Shown here piece by piece: positions 27,512 to 36,434 of a DNA stretch of 64,000 bases. The stretch comes from Escherichia sp. ESNIH1 (GTDB lineage: Bacteria; Pseudomonadota; Gammaproteobacteria; Enterobacterales; Enterobacteriaceae), in NCBI GenBank assembly GCA_002918705.1, contig PQKR01000010.1, forward strand, positions 1 to 64,000, read 5' to 3'. The number at the start of each line of letters is the position of its first letter. The stretch's first letter is position 1. A program made the translations under genes and the position numbers. Below the pieces are notes generated by a model. It saw only the letters and a program-made list of their open reading frames with translations, did no database searches and was not told where the DNA came from.

Positions 27512-28375
27512 TTACAACCTTGCCAGCACCTGCTCGCCCGCTTCATCGACCGGTAGATAGACCAGCAGACGCGAACCGTTACGCGGCGCGGAGTACCAGT
27601 ACATCTGCTGAAGCTGGAATTCGCCTAAATCAGGATGACGGAAGGTTTTAATCTGGTTCTCGACGCCGCGCACCTCATAGCGCTGATGCCAGAGCGCCTC
27701 AAACTCCTCGGAGGCAGCGAAAAAGCGCGCCAGCTTGTTCTCCCACGCCGCTTCCCCCCGGTGCTCCGCCATCGCCGCGCGGAAATAGGAGACGAAGGTG
27801 GGCAGCACGTCCCGGTTTGCCAGGCGGCTACGCCAGCCCGGATGGGTCAGATAGAGGTAGATACAGTTGCGATCGTCTTCCGGCAGCGTGGCAAAATCGA
27901 CGCCCATCAGCCGACAGAAGGCGTCGTTCCACGCCACGATATCAAAATTGGGTTTCTGAATGCTGGCCGGCTGCGGCAGCAGGCTGTCCAGCATCCGTCG
28001 TGTGCCGGGGCTGATCCCCTCGCAGGGCAAGATGTTTGCTGACTCCACCGGCGGCAAGCCCGCCAGCAGAAACAGATGCCGCGTCTCCAGCGGGCTGCAC
28101 TGCAACGCATCGGCCACCGCCTGCATGACCACGGCCGAAGGATTAACCTCCCTGCCCTGCTCAAGCCAGGTATACCAGGTTACGCCGACGTCCGCCAGCA
28201 TCGCCACCTCTTCCCGACGCAGACCCGGCGTACGCCGCCGTCCGCTGCGTGGAAGGCCCAGCCGCTGCGGATCCAGACTCTCCCGTCGCGCCCGCAGAAA
28301 AGCGCCCAGCTGTTTACGGCGATCGTCCTGGCGTATCTGCGCGGCATCCAGCTCGCTGTGGCTCATCAGGCTCAT
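27512..28375 (-). CDS. XRE-family regulator with MmyB-like ligand-binding domain
   Basis: 287 residues. An N-terminal helix-turn-helix (about 35-95; RTPGLRREEVAMLADVGVTWYTWLEQGREVNPSA) is followed by the C-terminal MmyB-like domain (NFDIVAWNDAFCRLMG; HPDLGEFQLQQMYW). These regulators usually control a neighbouring oxidoreductase or exporter gene. Divergent from an MFS pump across 118 bp that holds a palindrome. Start at 28375 has GGAGAG upstream. The inducer is unknown. Confidence 0.85.
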   Translation of the reverse strand: MSLMSHSELDAAQIRQDDRRKQLGAFLRARRESLDPQRLGLPRSGRRRTPGLRREEVAMLADVGVTWYTWLEQGREVNPSAVVMQAVADALQCSPLETRHLFLLAGLPPVESANILPCEGISPGTRRMLDSLLPQPASIQKPNFDIVAWNDAFCRLMGVDFATLPEDDRNCIYLYLTHPGWRSRLANRDVLPTFVSYFRAAMAEHRGEAAWENKLARFFAASEEFEALWHQRYEVRGVENQIKTFRHPDLGEFQLQQMYWYSAPRNGSRLLVYLPVDEAGEQVLARL

Positions 28376-28410
28376 GGTCTCTCCTACACATCTTCAGCAT
28401 GGTAGTGTCA

Positions 28411-28436
28411 GTACCAGTATAATCAGGAACTGGTAC
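28411..28436. promoter_or_regulatory. Probable operator for the MmyB-type regulator
   Basis: Perfect inverted repeat GTACCAGT-N10-ACTGGTAC in the gap between the divergent regulator and pump genes; an additional TGGTA half-site (28400-28404) lies beside it. Position and symmetry fit autoregulation plus control of the pump gene. Confidence 0.6.
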
Positions 28437-28493
28437 CCGTTTATTCAATCAGCGATGCTACGTCCATTCGCTGAATGACGCAATGGAGCTACC

Positions 28494-29921
28494 ATGAAAA
28501 CGTCACCTGTTTCACCCGGCTGCGCGGGCCTGGTCCTGCTGCTAACCGGTCAGATGCTGCCCCTGATCGACACCTCGATCACCAACGTCGCCCTCGACGC
28601 GATCACCGCATCGCTGCACGCCAGCGCCACCCAGCTGGAGCTGATTGTTGCCCTGTACGGCGTGGCTTTTGCCGTCTGCCTGGCGATGGGCAGCAAGCTG
28701 GGCGATAACTATGGCCGCCGCCGTCTGTTTATGTGGGGCGTGGCGGTGTTTAGCGTCGCCTCTCTGCTGTGCGGCATGGCAAACTCGATTACCGCCCTGC
28801 TGGCAGCCCGCACATTGCAGGGCGCGGGAGCGGCGCTGATTGTTCCGCAGATCCTCGCGACCCTGCACGTCACCCTGAAAGGCACGGCCCACGCGCGGGC
28901 GATCAGCCTCTACGGCGGCATCGGTGGTATCGCGTTTATCGTCGGGCAGATGTGCGGCGGCTGGCTGGTGTCGGCAGATATCGCTGGGCTAGGCTGGCGT
29001 AACGCCTTTTTCATCAACGTGCCGATTGGCCTGCTGGTGCTGGTGTTGAGCCGTCGCTACGTGCCGGAGACCCGTCGAGATGAACACTCGCCTGTCGACT
29101 GGCAGGGTACCTTTATCCTCGCCCTGATCCTCTGCTGCCTGCTGTTTCCGATGGCGCTGGGGCCAGAGCTGCACTGGCCGTGGTCGATGCGGCTGATGCT
29201 GCTGGCGACGCTTCCGCTGCTGGTGTGGATGCGGGCGAGCGCGCTGGGCAAGCAACGGCGTGGTGAACATCCGCTGCTGCCGCCGCGCCTTTTGCAGCTC
29301 GCCAGCATTCGCTTCGGCATGGTGATCGCCCTGCTGTTCTTTAGCGCATGGTCCGGGTTTATGTTCTGCATGGCGCTGACCATGCAGTCCGGCCTGGGAA
29401 TGGCGCCCTGGCAGTCGGGGAACAGCTTTATTGCCCTCGGCGTGGCCTATTTTCTCTCGGCGATGTATGCCCCGAAGCTGATTGCCCGGCACAGCATGGG
29501 ACGGATCCTGCTCTCTGGCCTGGCGGTACAGATCGGCGGCCTGCTGCTGCTGATGCAGACCTTCCACTACTATGGGCAGGCTACCACGGCCCTGGCGCTG
29601 GTGCCGTCCACCGCGCTGATTGGCTACGGCCAGGCGCTGATCGTCAACTGCTTCTATCGGGTGGGAATGCGTGATATCACCGCTAACGATGCCGGGGCGG
29701 GCAGCGCCCTGCTCAGTACCCTGCAGCAGGCGACGCTGGGTCTGGGTCCTGCGGTGTTTGGTTCGCTGCTGTTAGTGCTGATGCGTCACCAGCATGGCAG
29801 CTATCCTCAGGCGATGATCGGCTTCCTCGCCGTTGAGGCGGTAATGATGCTGCTGCTGGCGGCGCTTGCCATTGGCCTGCGCCACCATCTGAACCGCAGT
29901 CCGGCCATCGCGACGTCGTGA
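28494..29921 (+). CDS. MFS transporter, drug:H+ antiporter-2 type (EmrB/QacA-like)
   Basis: 475 residues with 14 predicted membrane helices, as in the DHA2 group. Landmarks: MLPLIDTSITNVALDAI (helix 1, family motif LDxTIVNVAL in variant form), GSKLGDNYGRRRLFMWG (conserved loop 2-3), and RTLQGAGAALIVPQ (helix 4). Drug or metabolite export is likely but the substrate is unknown. Divergent from the MmyB-type regulator. The gene ends 2 bp before the stop of the convergent LacI gene. Confidence 0.87.
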   Translation: MKTSPVSPGCAGLVLLLTGQMLPLIDTSITNVALDAITASLHASATQLELIVALYGVAFAVCLAMGSKLGDNYGRRRLFMWGVAVFSVASLLCGMANSITALLAARTLQGAGAALIVPQILATLHVTLKGTAHARAISLYGGIGGIAFIVGQMCGGWLVSADIAGLGWRNAFFINVPIGLLVLVLSRRYVPETRRDEHSPVDWQGTFILALILCCLLFPMALGPELHWPWSMRLMLLATLPLLVWMRASALGKQRRGEHPLLPPRLLQLASIRFGMVIALLFFSAWSGFMFCMALTMQSGLGMAPWQSGNSFIALGVAYFLSAMYAPKLIARHSMGRILLSGLAVQIGGLLLLMQTFHYYGQATTALALVPSTALIGYGQALIVNCFYRVGMRDITANDAGAGSALLSTLQQATLGLGPAVFGSLLLVLMRHQHGSYPQAMIGFLAVEAVMMLLLAALAIGLRHHLNRSPAIATS

Positions 29922-29923
29922 TC

Positions 29924-30904
29924 TCAGGCGCTGGCGCGTTCGATAAAGCGCCAGTCCATCATCACCCGCTCCGCCGGGGTATCAGGATTGTCGATTTTGT
30001 TGAGCAGGAGCGCTACGGCTTTACGGCCAATCTGCAGGGAGGGTTGCGCCACGGTGCTAAGCTGGGGCGAGACCATCTCGGCCAGCGGCGTGCCGTCAAA
30101 GCCGACCACGGCGATGTCGTCCGGCATAGTGAGGCCCGCCTGAGCTATCGCCAGCAGCGCGCCTGCCGCCAGGGTATCGGAGACGGCAAACACCGCATCC
30201 GGACGCTCATCGGCCCGCAGCAGCGTCTCCATCGCCGCTCTGCCTGCATCAAAGCTCAGCTCGCTGGCGTACTCCACCGCTCTCCAGCCGTGGCCGTTCT
30301 CCTCCAGCACGCTGTTATAGCCCCGCTCACGCAGACGGGCGTATTTATAGCTGAGATCGTGGTTAATCAGCGCAATACGCTGGCGGCCGCGGTTAATCAG
30401 ATGCTGGATCACGTACTGGGAGGCGTCAATATCGTTAATCCCGACGCAGGAGACGCTTCCCTCGTCGGCATACTCGGCGCACTGTACCCAGGGAGCCTGG
30501 CCAATCATGGTCGTCAGTTCCGGCAGCTTGGAGAAGGCGTCCATAGTGATAATGCCATCGACAATTTTTCCTGATAGCAGGGTCAGCGCCGATCGGGAGC
30601 GCGCCATGTCCGAGCCGGTATTGCACAGCAGAATGCGATAGCCGTTCTTCTCCGCCTCCTCTTCAATACCTTTGACCACCTCGGCGCAGAACGGGTTAGC
30701 GATATTCGACACCAGCACAAGGATCATATTGCTGCGGGCAGTGCGAAGCTGGCGGGCCAGCAGGTTAGGCTGGTAGTTGCTCTCTTCAATCGCCGCCAGC
30801 ACGCGCTCGCGGTTTTGCGGCTTCACGGTCCCGCTGTGGTTGATGACCCGGGAGACCGTCGCCACTGACACTCCTGCCAGGCGGGCGATTTTTTGAATTG
30901 ACAT
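29924..30904 (-). CDS. LacI-family repressor
   Basis: 326 residues. N-terminal LacI helix-turn-helix and hinge (MSIQKIARLAGVSVATVSRV...NYQPNLLARQLRTARSN), then a periplasmic-binding-protein-like sensor domain (VSNIANPFCAEVVKGIEEEAE; DAVFAVSDTLAAGALLAIAQ; VGFDGTPLAEMVSPQLSTV). It ends the minus-strand sugar-type operon, 77 bp after the dehydrogenase gene with a hairpin between. The twin palindromes upstream of the first gene are the obvious operators. The inducer is unknown. Confidence 0.9.
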   Translation of the reverse strand: MSIQKIARLAGVSVATVSRVINHSGTVKPQNRERVLAAIEESNYQPNLLARQLRTARSNMILVLVSNIANPFCAEVVKGIEEEAEKNGYRILLCNTGSDMARSRSALTLLSGKIVDGIITMDAFSKLPELTTMIGQAPWVQCAEYADEGSVSCVGINDIDASQYVIQHLINRGRQRIALINHDLSYKYARLRERGYNSVLEENGHGWRAVEYASELSFDAGRAAMETLLRADERPDAVFAVSDTLAAGALLAIAQAGLTMPDDIAVVGFDGTPLAEMVSPQLSTVAQPSLQIGRKAVALLLNKIDNPDTPAERVMMDWRFIERASA

Positions 30905-30956
30905 AACGACGACACATCCTGCGGTTAACGCTTATTACAGCAGGCTACCATAAAAC

Positions 30957-30979
30957 CGCTGCCCGGCGAACCGGCAGCG
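30957..30979. terminator. Hairpin between dehydrogenase and lacI-type gene
   Basis: Perfect 7-bp stem CGCTGCC / GGCAGCG (30957-30963, 30973-30979) with a 9-base loop, just after the dehydrogenase stop. No T-run follows, so it may be an RNA-stabilising or attenuating hairpin, not a strong terminator. Confidence 0.4.
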
Positions 30980-30981
30980 AT

Positions 30982-32129
<1,148 letters not shown>

Positions 32130-32133
<4 letters not shown>

Positions 32134-33206
32134 AACGCATCTCCTAATCCCAGCATGGCCCGCACGCTGGCCCGGTCGCTGCTGCCCGCCGCGAAATCAT
32201 CAAAGGCCCGGTCAGCCACTGGGATAATGTGGCGGCGGATAAATTCGCTGCCCTCTCGTGCGCCGGCGTCGCCCTGCTTCAGGCAGCACTCCCACTCCAG
32301 TACCGCCCAGCCGTCGTAGCCATACTGCGTCAGCTTGCTAAAGATCGCCCCGAAGTCTATCTGCCCATCCCCCGGCGAGCGAAAACGCCCGGCACGATCG
32401 ATCCACGGCTGATAGCCGCCGTAGACACCGCTGCGCCCGTTTATACGGAACTCCGCATCCTTAACGTGGAAGGCTTTAATGCGGGAGTGGTAGATATCGA
32501 TAAAGACCAGATAATCTATCTGCTGGAGCAGAAGATGGCTGGGATCGTAGAGAATGTTGCAGCGGGGATGGTTATCCACCGCGGCAAGGAAGCGCTCGAA
32601 GGTCACGCCGTCGTGGAGCTCTTCGCCCGGATGGATCTCAAAGCAGAGATCGACCCCGTAGCGATCGAAACGATCCAGGATGGGCCGCCAGCGGCGAGCC
32701 AGCTCGGCAAAGGCTTCATCGAGCAGCAGCGCATTGTGCGGCGGCCACGGGTAGAACCAGGGCCACGCCAGCGCCCCGGAGAAGGTAGCGTGGGTGCGCA
32801 GGCCCAGCCTTTGTGAAGCCACGGCGGCCTGGGTCAATTTCTCCACCGCCCATGCCTGGCGCGCGGTGGGGTTGCCCCGCAGATGCTCGGGTGCAAAGTT
32901 ATCGAAGGCGGCATCATAAGCCGGATGCACGGCCACCAGTTGGCCCTCAAGATGCGTTGACAGCTCGCTGATGACCAGCCCGTAAGTTGCTAATGTGCCG
33001 TTGATCTCATCGCAGTAGGTCTGGCTCAGCGCGGCCAGCTCCAGGTCGAAAATATGCCGATGGTTGCAGGGAATTTGCAGCGCCTTGTAGCCCAGCCGCG
33101 CTGCCCACTCCGCCAATCCCTCCAGGGTATTAAAGGGTGCCTCTTCTCCGATAAACTGCGACAGAAAAATCCCCGGTCCCTGAACTGTTTTCATACTACC
33201 CTCCAC
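32130..33206 (-). CDS. Sugar phosphate isomerase/epimerase-family TIM-barrel protein
   Basis: 358 residues of the AP-endonuclease-2/xylose-isomerase-like TIM-barrel fold. Possible metal ligands are seen in YGVDLCFEIHPGEEL (Glu), NILYDPSHL (Asp/His), AFHVKDAEF (His) and AVLEWE (Glu). The start at 33206 is the first Met; the next in-frame Met (MKTVQ) is four codons on and equally possible. Between the porter gene (2 bp gap) and the dehydrogenase. Family members include epimerases and isomerases of unusual sugars; the reaction here is not identified. Confidence 0.86.
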
Positions 33207-33208
33207 AA

Positions 33209-34450
33209 TTAAGCCCGCTCGTTGTCGTCATATTTGAATGTAAAAAGGAAAACCAGTGCGATGACGGCAGCGGCAACGGCCGGGATCCACCAGAAGGTGA
33301 CCCACGCCTGGGGTACAGCCTGCCCGGCGACCAGCCGGTTATAGAGTGCCCCGGAGATCTGCGAGCCGAGCAGCATCCCGATGCCGTAGGTAAACATGAC
33401 GATCATACTTTGCGCCTGGCCTTTCACTTTTTCCCCGGCCACGCGATCGGTATAGATAAAGCCTACGACAAAGAAGAAGTCATAGCAGACCCCGTGCAGC
33501 AAAATACCGAGATAGAGCAGGAAGCGCGTCTCCTCGCTCACGCCGAGGGCGAAAAAGGCGTAGCGTACGAACCAGGCAAACATACCGATGAGCAGCATGT
33601 ACTTCACGCCGAGGCGGCGGAACAGCAGCGGGATCACCAGCATGAAGACGATCTCAGACATCTGGCCGAAGGACATTGCGGTGCTGACGTCCCCTACCCC
33701 AGCGTCAGCGAGGTACGAGGCGGTGTAGGCGTAGTAGGTGCCGAGCGGCACGGAGATGAGCATGGCGCAGAGGGAGAAGACAAAGAAGTGGCGCGTTTTT
33801 AACAGGGCAAACGCATCGGCGCAGAAGAGATCGCGTACCGCCACCGGCAGCCCTTTGGCGGGCGCAGGGGTATGCGGCAGCGTCAGGCTATAGAGCGCCA
33901 GCAGCACCGAGCAGGCCGCCGCCACCATAAAGATATTGACGCTCGCCGCGATGCCGGTAACGCCGATAAACACCCCCGCCACGATCCAGCCGATGGTGCC
34001 AAACACGCGCACCACTGGGAAAGTCTTATCGACGTTTGCCAGACTATGGAAGGCGATGTTGTTGGTGAGCGCCAGGGTGGGCATATAGCAGAGCGTATAG
34101 CCAAAGAGCAGGCCAATCAGCAGCGCGCCGTTCTGGGCAATGAGCGCCTGAGGAACAAACCAGAGAATGGCCGCCCCGGCGAGGTGCATCACCGCCATCA
34201 CCTTCTGCGAGGCGAAGAAGCGATCCACCAGCATTCCCAGCACAAAAGGCGAGAGAATCGAGGCGATCGGCCCGGCTGAAAAGGCGTCGCCAATCAGCAG
34301 GGCCATGTTGTGCTGGGTCATGACGAGGCCCAGCGTGACGGACCAGCTCCCCCAGATAAAGAACTGGAGGAACATCATCAGGGACAATCTTGGCACGAGC
34401 AGGCGATGATGTACCTGCCCTTTTCCGCTACTTTCGGTTGTTGACACCAT
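33209..34450 (-). CDS. MFS transporter, nucleoside:H+ symporter (NupG-like) family
   Basis: 413 residues with 12 predicted membrane helices. The N-terminus LSLMMFLQFFIWGSWSVTLG and GPIASILSPFVLGMLVDRFF match the NHS family (NupG, XapB). Family members import nucleosides, but homologues in sugar-type operons can take other substrates, so nucleoside import is not assured. First gene of the operon with isomerase, dehydrogenase and LacI repressor. GAGGCG lies 6 bases before the ATG at 34450, and twin operators sit just upstream. Confidence 0.87.
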   Translation of the reverse strand: MVSTTESSGKGQVHHRLLVPRLSLMMFLQFFIWGSWSVTLGLVMTQHNMALLIGDAFSAGPIASILSPFVLGMLVDRFFASQKVMAVMHLAGAAILWFVPQALIAQNGALLIGLLFGYTLCYMPTLALTNNIAFHSLANVDKTFPVVRVFGTIGWIVAGVFIGVTGIAASVNIFMVAAACSVLLALYSLTLPHTPAPAKGLPVAVRDLFCADAFALLKTRHFFVFSLCAMLISVPLGTYYAYTASYLADAGVGDVSTAMSFGQMSEIVFMLVIPLLFRRLGVKYMLLIGMFAWFVRYAFFALGVSEETRFLLYLGILLHGVCYDFFFVVGFIYTDRVAGEKVKGQAQSMIVMFTYGIGMLLGSQISGALYNRLVAGQAVPQAWVTFWWIPAVAAAVIALVFLFTFKYDDNERA

Positions 34451-34468
34451 TTTATCGCCTCACTTGTA

Positions 34469-34521
34469 AAAAGTAATCGATTACAAAACGCGGTTAATAG
34501 AAAAGTAATCGATTACAAAAC
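34469..34521. promoter_or_regulatory. Twin LacI-type operators upstream of the sugar-type operon
   Basis: Two identical 12-bp palindromes GTAATCGATTAC (34473-34484 and 34505-34516), each inside a longer shared stretch AAAAGTAATCGATTACAAAA. Their centres are 32 bp apart, three helical turns, so two repressor dimers would bind on the same DNA face. The central CG palindrome is the LacI-family hallmark. The repressor encoded at the operon's end is the likely ligand. Confidence 0.85.
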
Positions 34522-34580
34522 AGTTTGCCTGCGGGTTAGATGAGATCTGGGAGAGGGGTCACGATAAATAGTATCCAGAA

Positions 34581-34830
34581 TGCCGGGTGGCGCTGTCGCT
34601 TACCCGGCCTACAAAGGCAGAATCGTGCACTGTGTAGGCCCGGCAAGCAGAGCGCCGCCGGGCAATAGCAGAACGCCAGGTGGCGCTGTCGCTTACCCAG
34701 CCTACAAAGGCAGTTGGGCACCCTGTAGGCCCGGCAAGCGGAGCGCCGCCGGGCAATAGCAGAACGCCGGGTGGCGCTGTCGCTTACCCGGCCTACAAAG
34801 GCAGCTGGGCACCCTGTAGGCCGGGCAGAG
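34581..34830. repeat. BIME-like cluster of alternating REP elements
   Basis: Three tandem ~91-93 bp units. Each unit has one arm beginning GCCGGGTGGCGCTGTCGCTT (34582, 34675, 34766) and the facing reverse arm TGTAGGC(C)CGGCAAG...CCGCCGGGCAATAGCAG (about 34632-34670 and 34723-34761). The third facing arm is truncated at about 34830, 2 bp before the pheP stop. Typical enterobacterial bacterial interspersed mosaic element, an RNA-stabilising or DNA-gyrase-binding repeat; it fills the gap between pheP and the operator region. Confidence 0.88.
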
Positions 34831-34832
34831 GA

Positions 34833-36227
34833 TTAGCGAGCCTTGCGGCGCAGCAGTTTGAAGGCGATAAACAGGAACGCGATCCACACCGGCAGCAGAA
34901 TGGCGGACATCCGCATGCCGTCGATGGTGCACATCAGGCCCAGAATCAGCACTAAAAAGGCGATGCAGATGTAGTTGCTTGCCGGATAGAGCAGCGCTTT
35001 AAACTGCGTAATCCGACCCTGGCGACGCATCGCCGCGCGGAACTTCAGGTGCGCAAGACAGATCATGATCCAGTTCAGCAGCAGCGTCGCCACCACCAGC
35101 GCCATCAGCAGGCCAAAGGCCTCTTTCGGCAGCAGGTAGTTGATAACGATCACCAGCGAGGTGATGGCCGCCGAGAGAAACAGCGAGTTAACCGGCACGC
35201 CGCGGGCATTAACGCGGGTTAAAAACGCCGGAGCATTGCCCTGTACCGAGAGGCCAAATAGCATCCGGCTATTAGAGTAGACGCCGCTGTTAAAGACCGA
35301 GAGTGAGGCCACCAGGATAATAAAGTTCAGCGCCGAGGCGACGATGTTGCTGTCCAGCTCGTGGAAAATCATCACGAACGGGCTGCTGTCGGCTTTGACA
35401 TCCACCCACGGATAGAGCGCCAGCAGCACCACCAGCGAGCCGATGTAGAAGATCAGGATACGGTAGACCACCTGATTGACCGCTTTCGGGATGGTCTTCT
35501 GCGGATCGCGCGCCTCAGCGGCGGTAATGCCAATCAGCTCCAGGCCGCCGAAGGAGAACATGATCACCGCCAGGGACATGATCAGCCCATGCCAGCCGGT
35601 AGCGAGGAAGCCGCCGTGCTGCCAGAGGTTATCGAAGGTGGCGCGCTCGCCGCCGTGGCCAGAGAAGAGCAGCCACAGGCCAAAGCCGATCATCGCGATA
35701 ATCGCCAGTACTTTGATCAGCGCAAACCAGAACTCCATCTCGCCGTAGAGGCGGACGTTGACCAGGTTAGCGGCATTAATGACGATAAAGAACACAGCGG
35801 CCCAGACCCACGTCGGCACGTCCGGCAGCCAGTACTGCATATAGATGCCCGCTGCGGTCAGCTCCGCCATGCCCACCAGCACAAACATCACCCAGTAGTT
35901 CCAGCCGGAGAGGAAGCCTGCGAAGGGACCCCAGTATTTCCAGGCAAAGTGGGAGAACGAACCGGAGACCGGCTCCTCGACCACCATCTCACCCAGCTGA
36001 CGCATAATCAGAAAAGCGATAATCCCGGCAATGCCGTAGCCCAGCAGCACCGCTGGCCCGGCCATCTGAATTGCCGGACCGATGCCCAGAAACAGCCCGG
36101 TGCCAATAGCGCCACCCAGCGCGATAAGTTGAATATGACGGTTTTGCAAACCCCGTTGCAGCGTCGGCCCACTCCCCGACGCGCCATCTGCCTGTTGCTG
36201 GCCAGATGCGATTGACGCGTTTTTCAC
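34833..36227 (-). CDS. pheP: Phenylalanine-specific permease PheP
   Basis: 464 residues, 12 predicted helices, amino acid-polyamine-organocation superfamily. The sequence after residue 25 (LQNRHIQLIALGGAIGTGLF; GQLGEMVVEEPVSGSF region) is nearly identical to E. coli PheP. Imports phenylalanine by proton symport. The GTG at 36227 is used as start because it gives MKNAS..., the E. coli N-terminus, with AGGGG upstream. In E. coli pheP-ybdG-nfsB are neighbours; here ybdG is absent and 7 kb of other genes separate pheP from nfsB. Confidence 0.94.
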   Translation of the reverse strand: MKNASIASGQQQADGASGSGPTLQRGLQNRHIQLIALGGAIGTGLFLGIGPAIQMAGPAVLLGYGIAGIIAFLIMRQLGEMVVEEPVSGSFSHFAWKYWGPFAGFLSGWNYWVMFVLVGMAELTAAGIYMQYWLPDVPTWVWAAVFFIVINAANLVNVRLYGEMEFWFALIKVLAIIAMIGFGLWLLFSGHGGERATFDNLWQHGGFLATGWHGLIMSLAVIMFSFGGLELIGITAAEARDPQKTIPKAVNQVVYRILIFYIGSLVVLLALYPWVDVKADSSPFVMIFHELDSNIVASALNFIILVASLSVFNSGVYSNSRMLFGLSVQGNAPAFLTRVNARGVPVNSLFLSAAITSLVIVINYLLPKEAFGLLMALVVATLLLNWIMICLAHLKFRAAMRRQGRITQFKALLYPASNYICIAFLVLILGLMCTIDGMRMSAILLPVWIAFLFIAFKLLRRKAR

Positions 36228-36293
36228 GCCCTACCCCTGTCTATTTTAATAAAGGGGCATCTTTTAACACTTAGCGTTACCGGTAGCAAGCAG

Positions 36294-36320
36294 ACGAAAA
36301 GGCTGGCGTTGCCGCCAGCC
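36294..36320 (-). terminator. Terminator for the minus-strand TonB receptor gene
   Basis: Perfect 8-bp stem GGCTGGCG / CGCCAGCC with loop TTGC (36301-36320), followed on the minus strand by TTTT (36297-36300). It lies about 115 bp beyond the receptor stop, with a REP pair between. Confidence 0.65.
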
Positions 36321-36340
36321 CTCGCGACATCAGCAGAGTA

Positions 36341-36424
36341 ACGCCCGGTGGCGCTTCGCTTACGCGGGCCTACAAACCCACACCGTTTCCAACGTAGGCC
36401 GGGCAAGCGCAGCGCCGCCCGGCA
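36341..36424. repeat. Inverted REP pair between pheP and the TonB receptor gene
   Basis: Two facing REP units, 36343-36373 (GCCCGGTGGCGCTTCGCTTA...) and 36394-36423 (GTAGGCCGGGCAAGCGCAGC...), of the same family as at 27.4 kb and 34.6 kb. Confidence 0.8.
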
Positions 36425-36434
36425 TTTAAAAAGA

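Noticed and set aside
34570-34830. CRISPR-like array
   Set aside because: Units are alternating palindromes about 91 bp apart with no unique spacers; this is a BIME.
34536-34932. Short ORFs in the repeat cluster before pheP
   Set aside because: They translate REP/BIME repeats and have no independent support.
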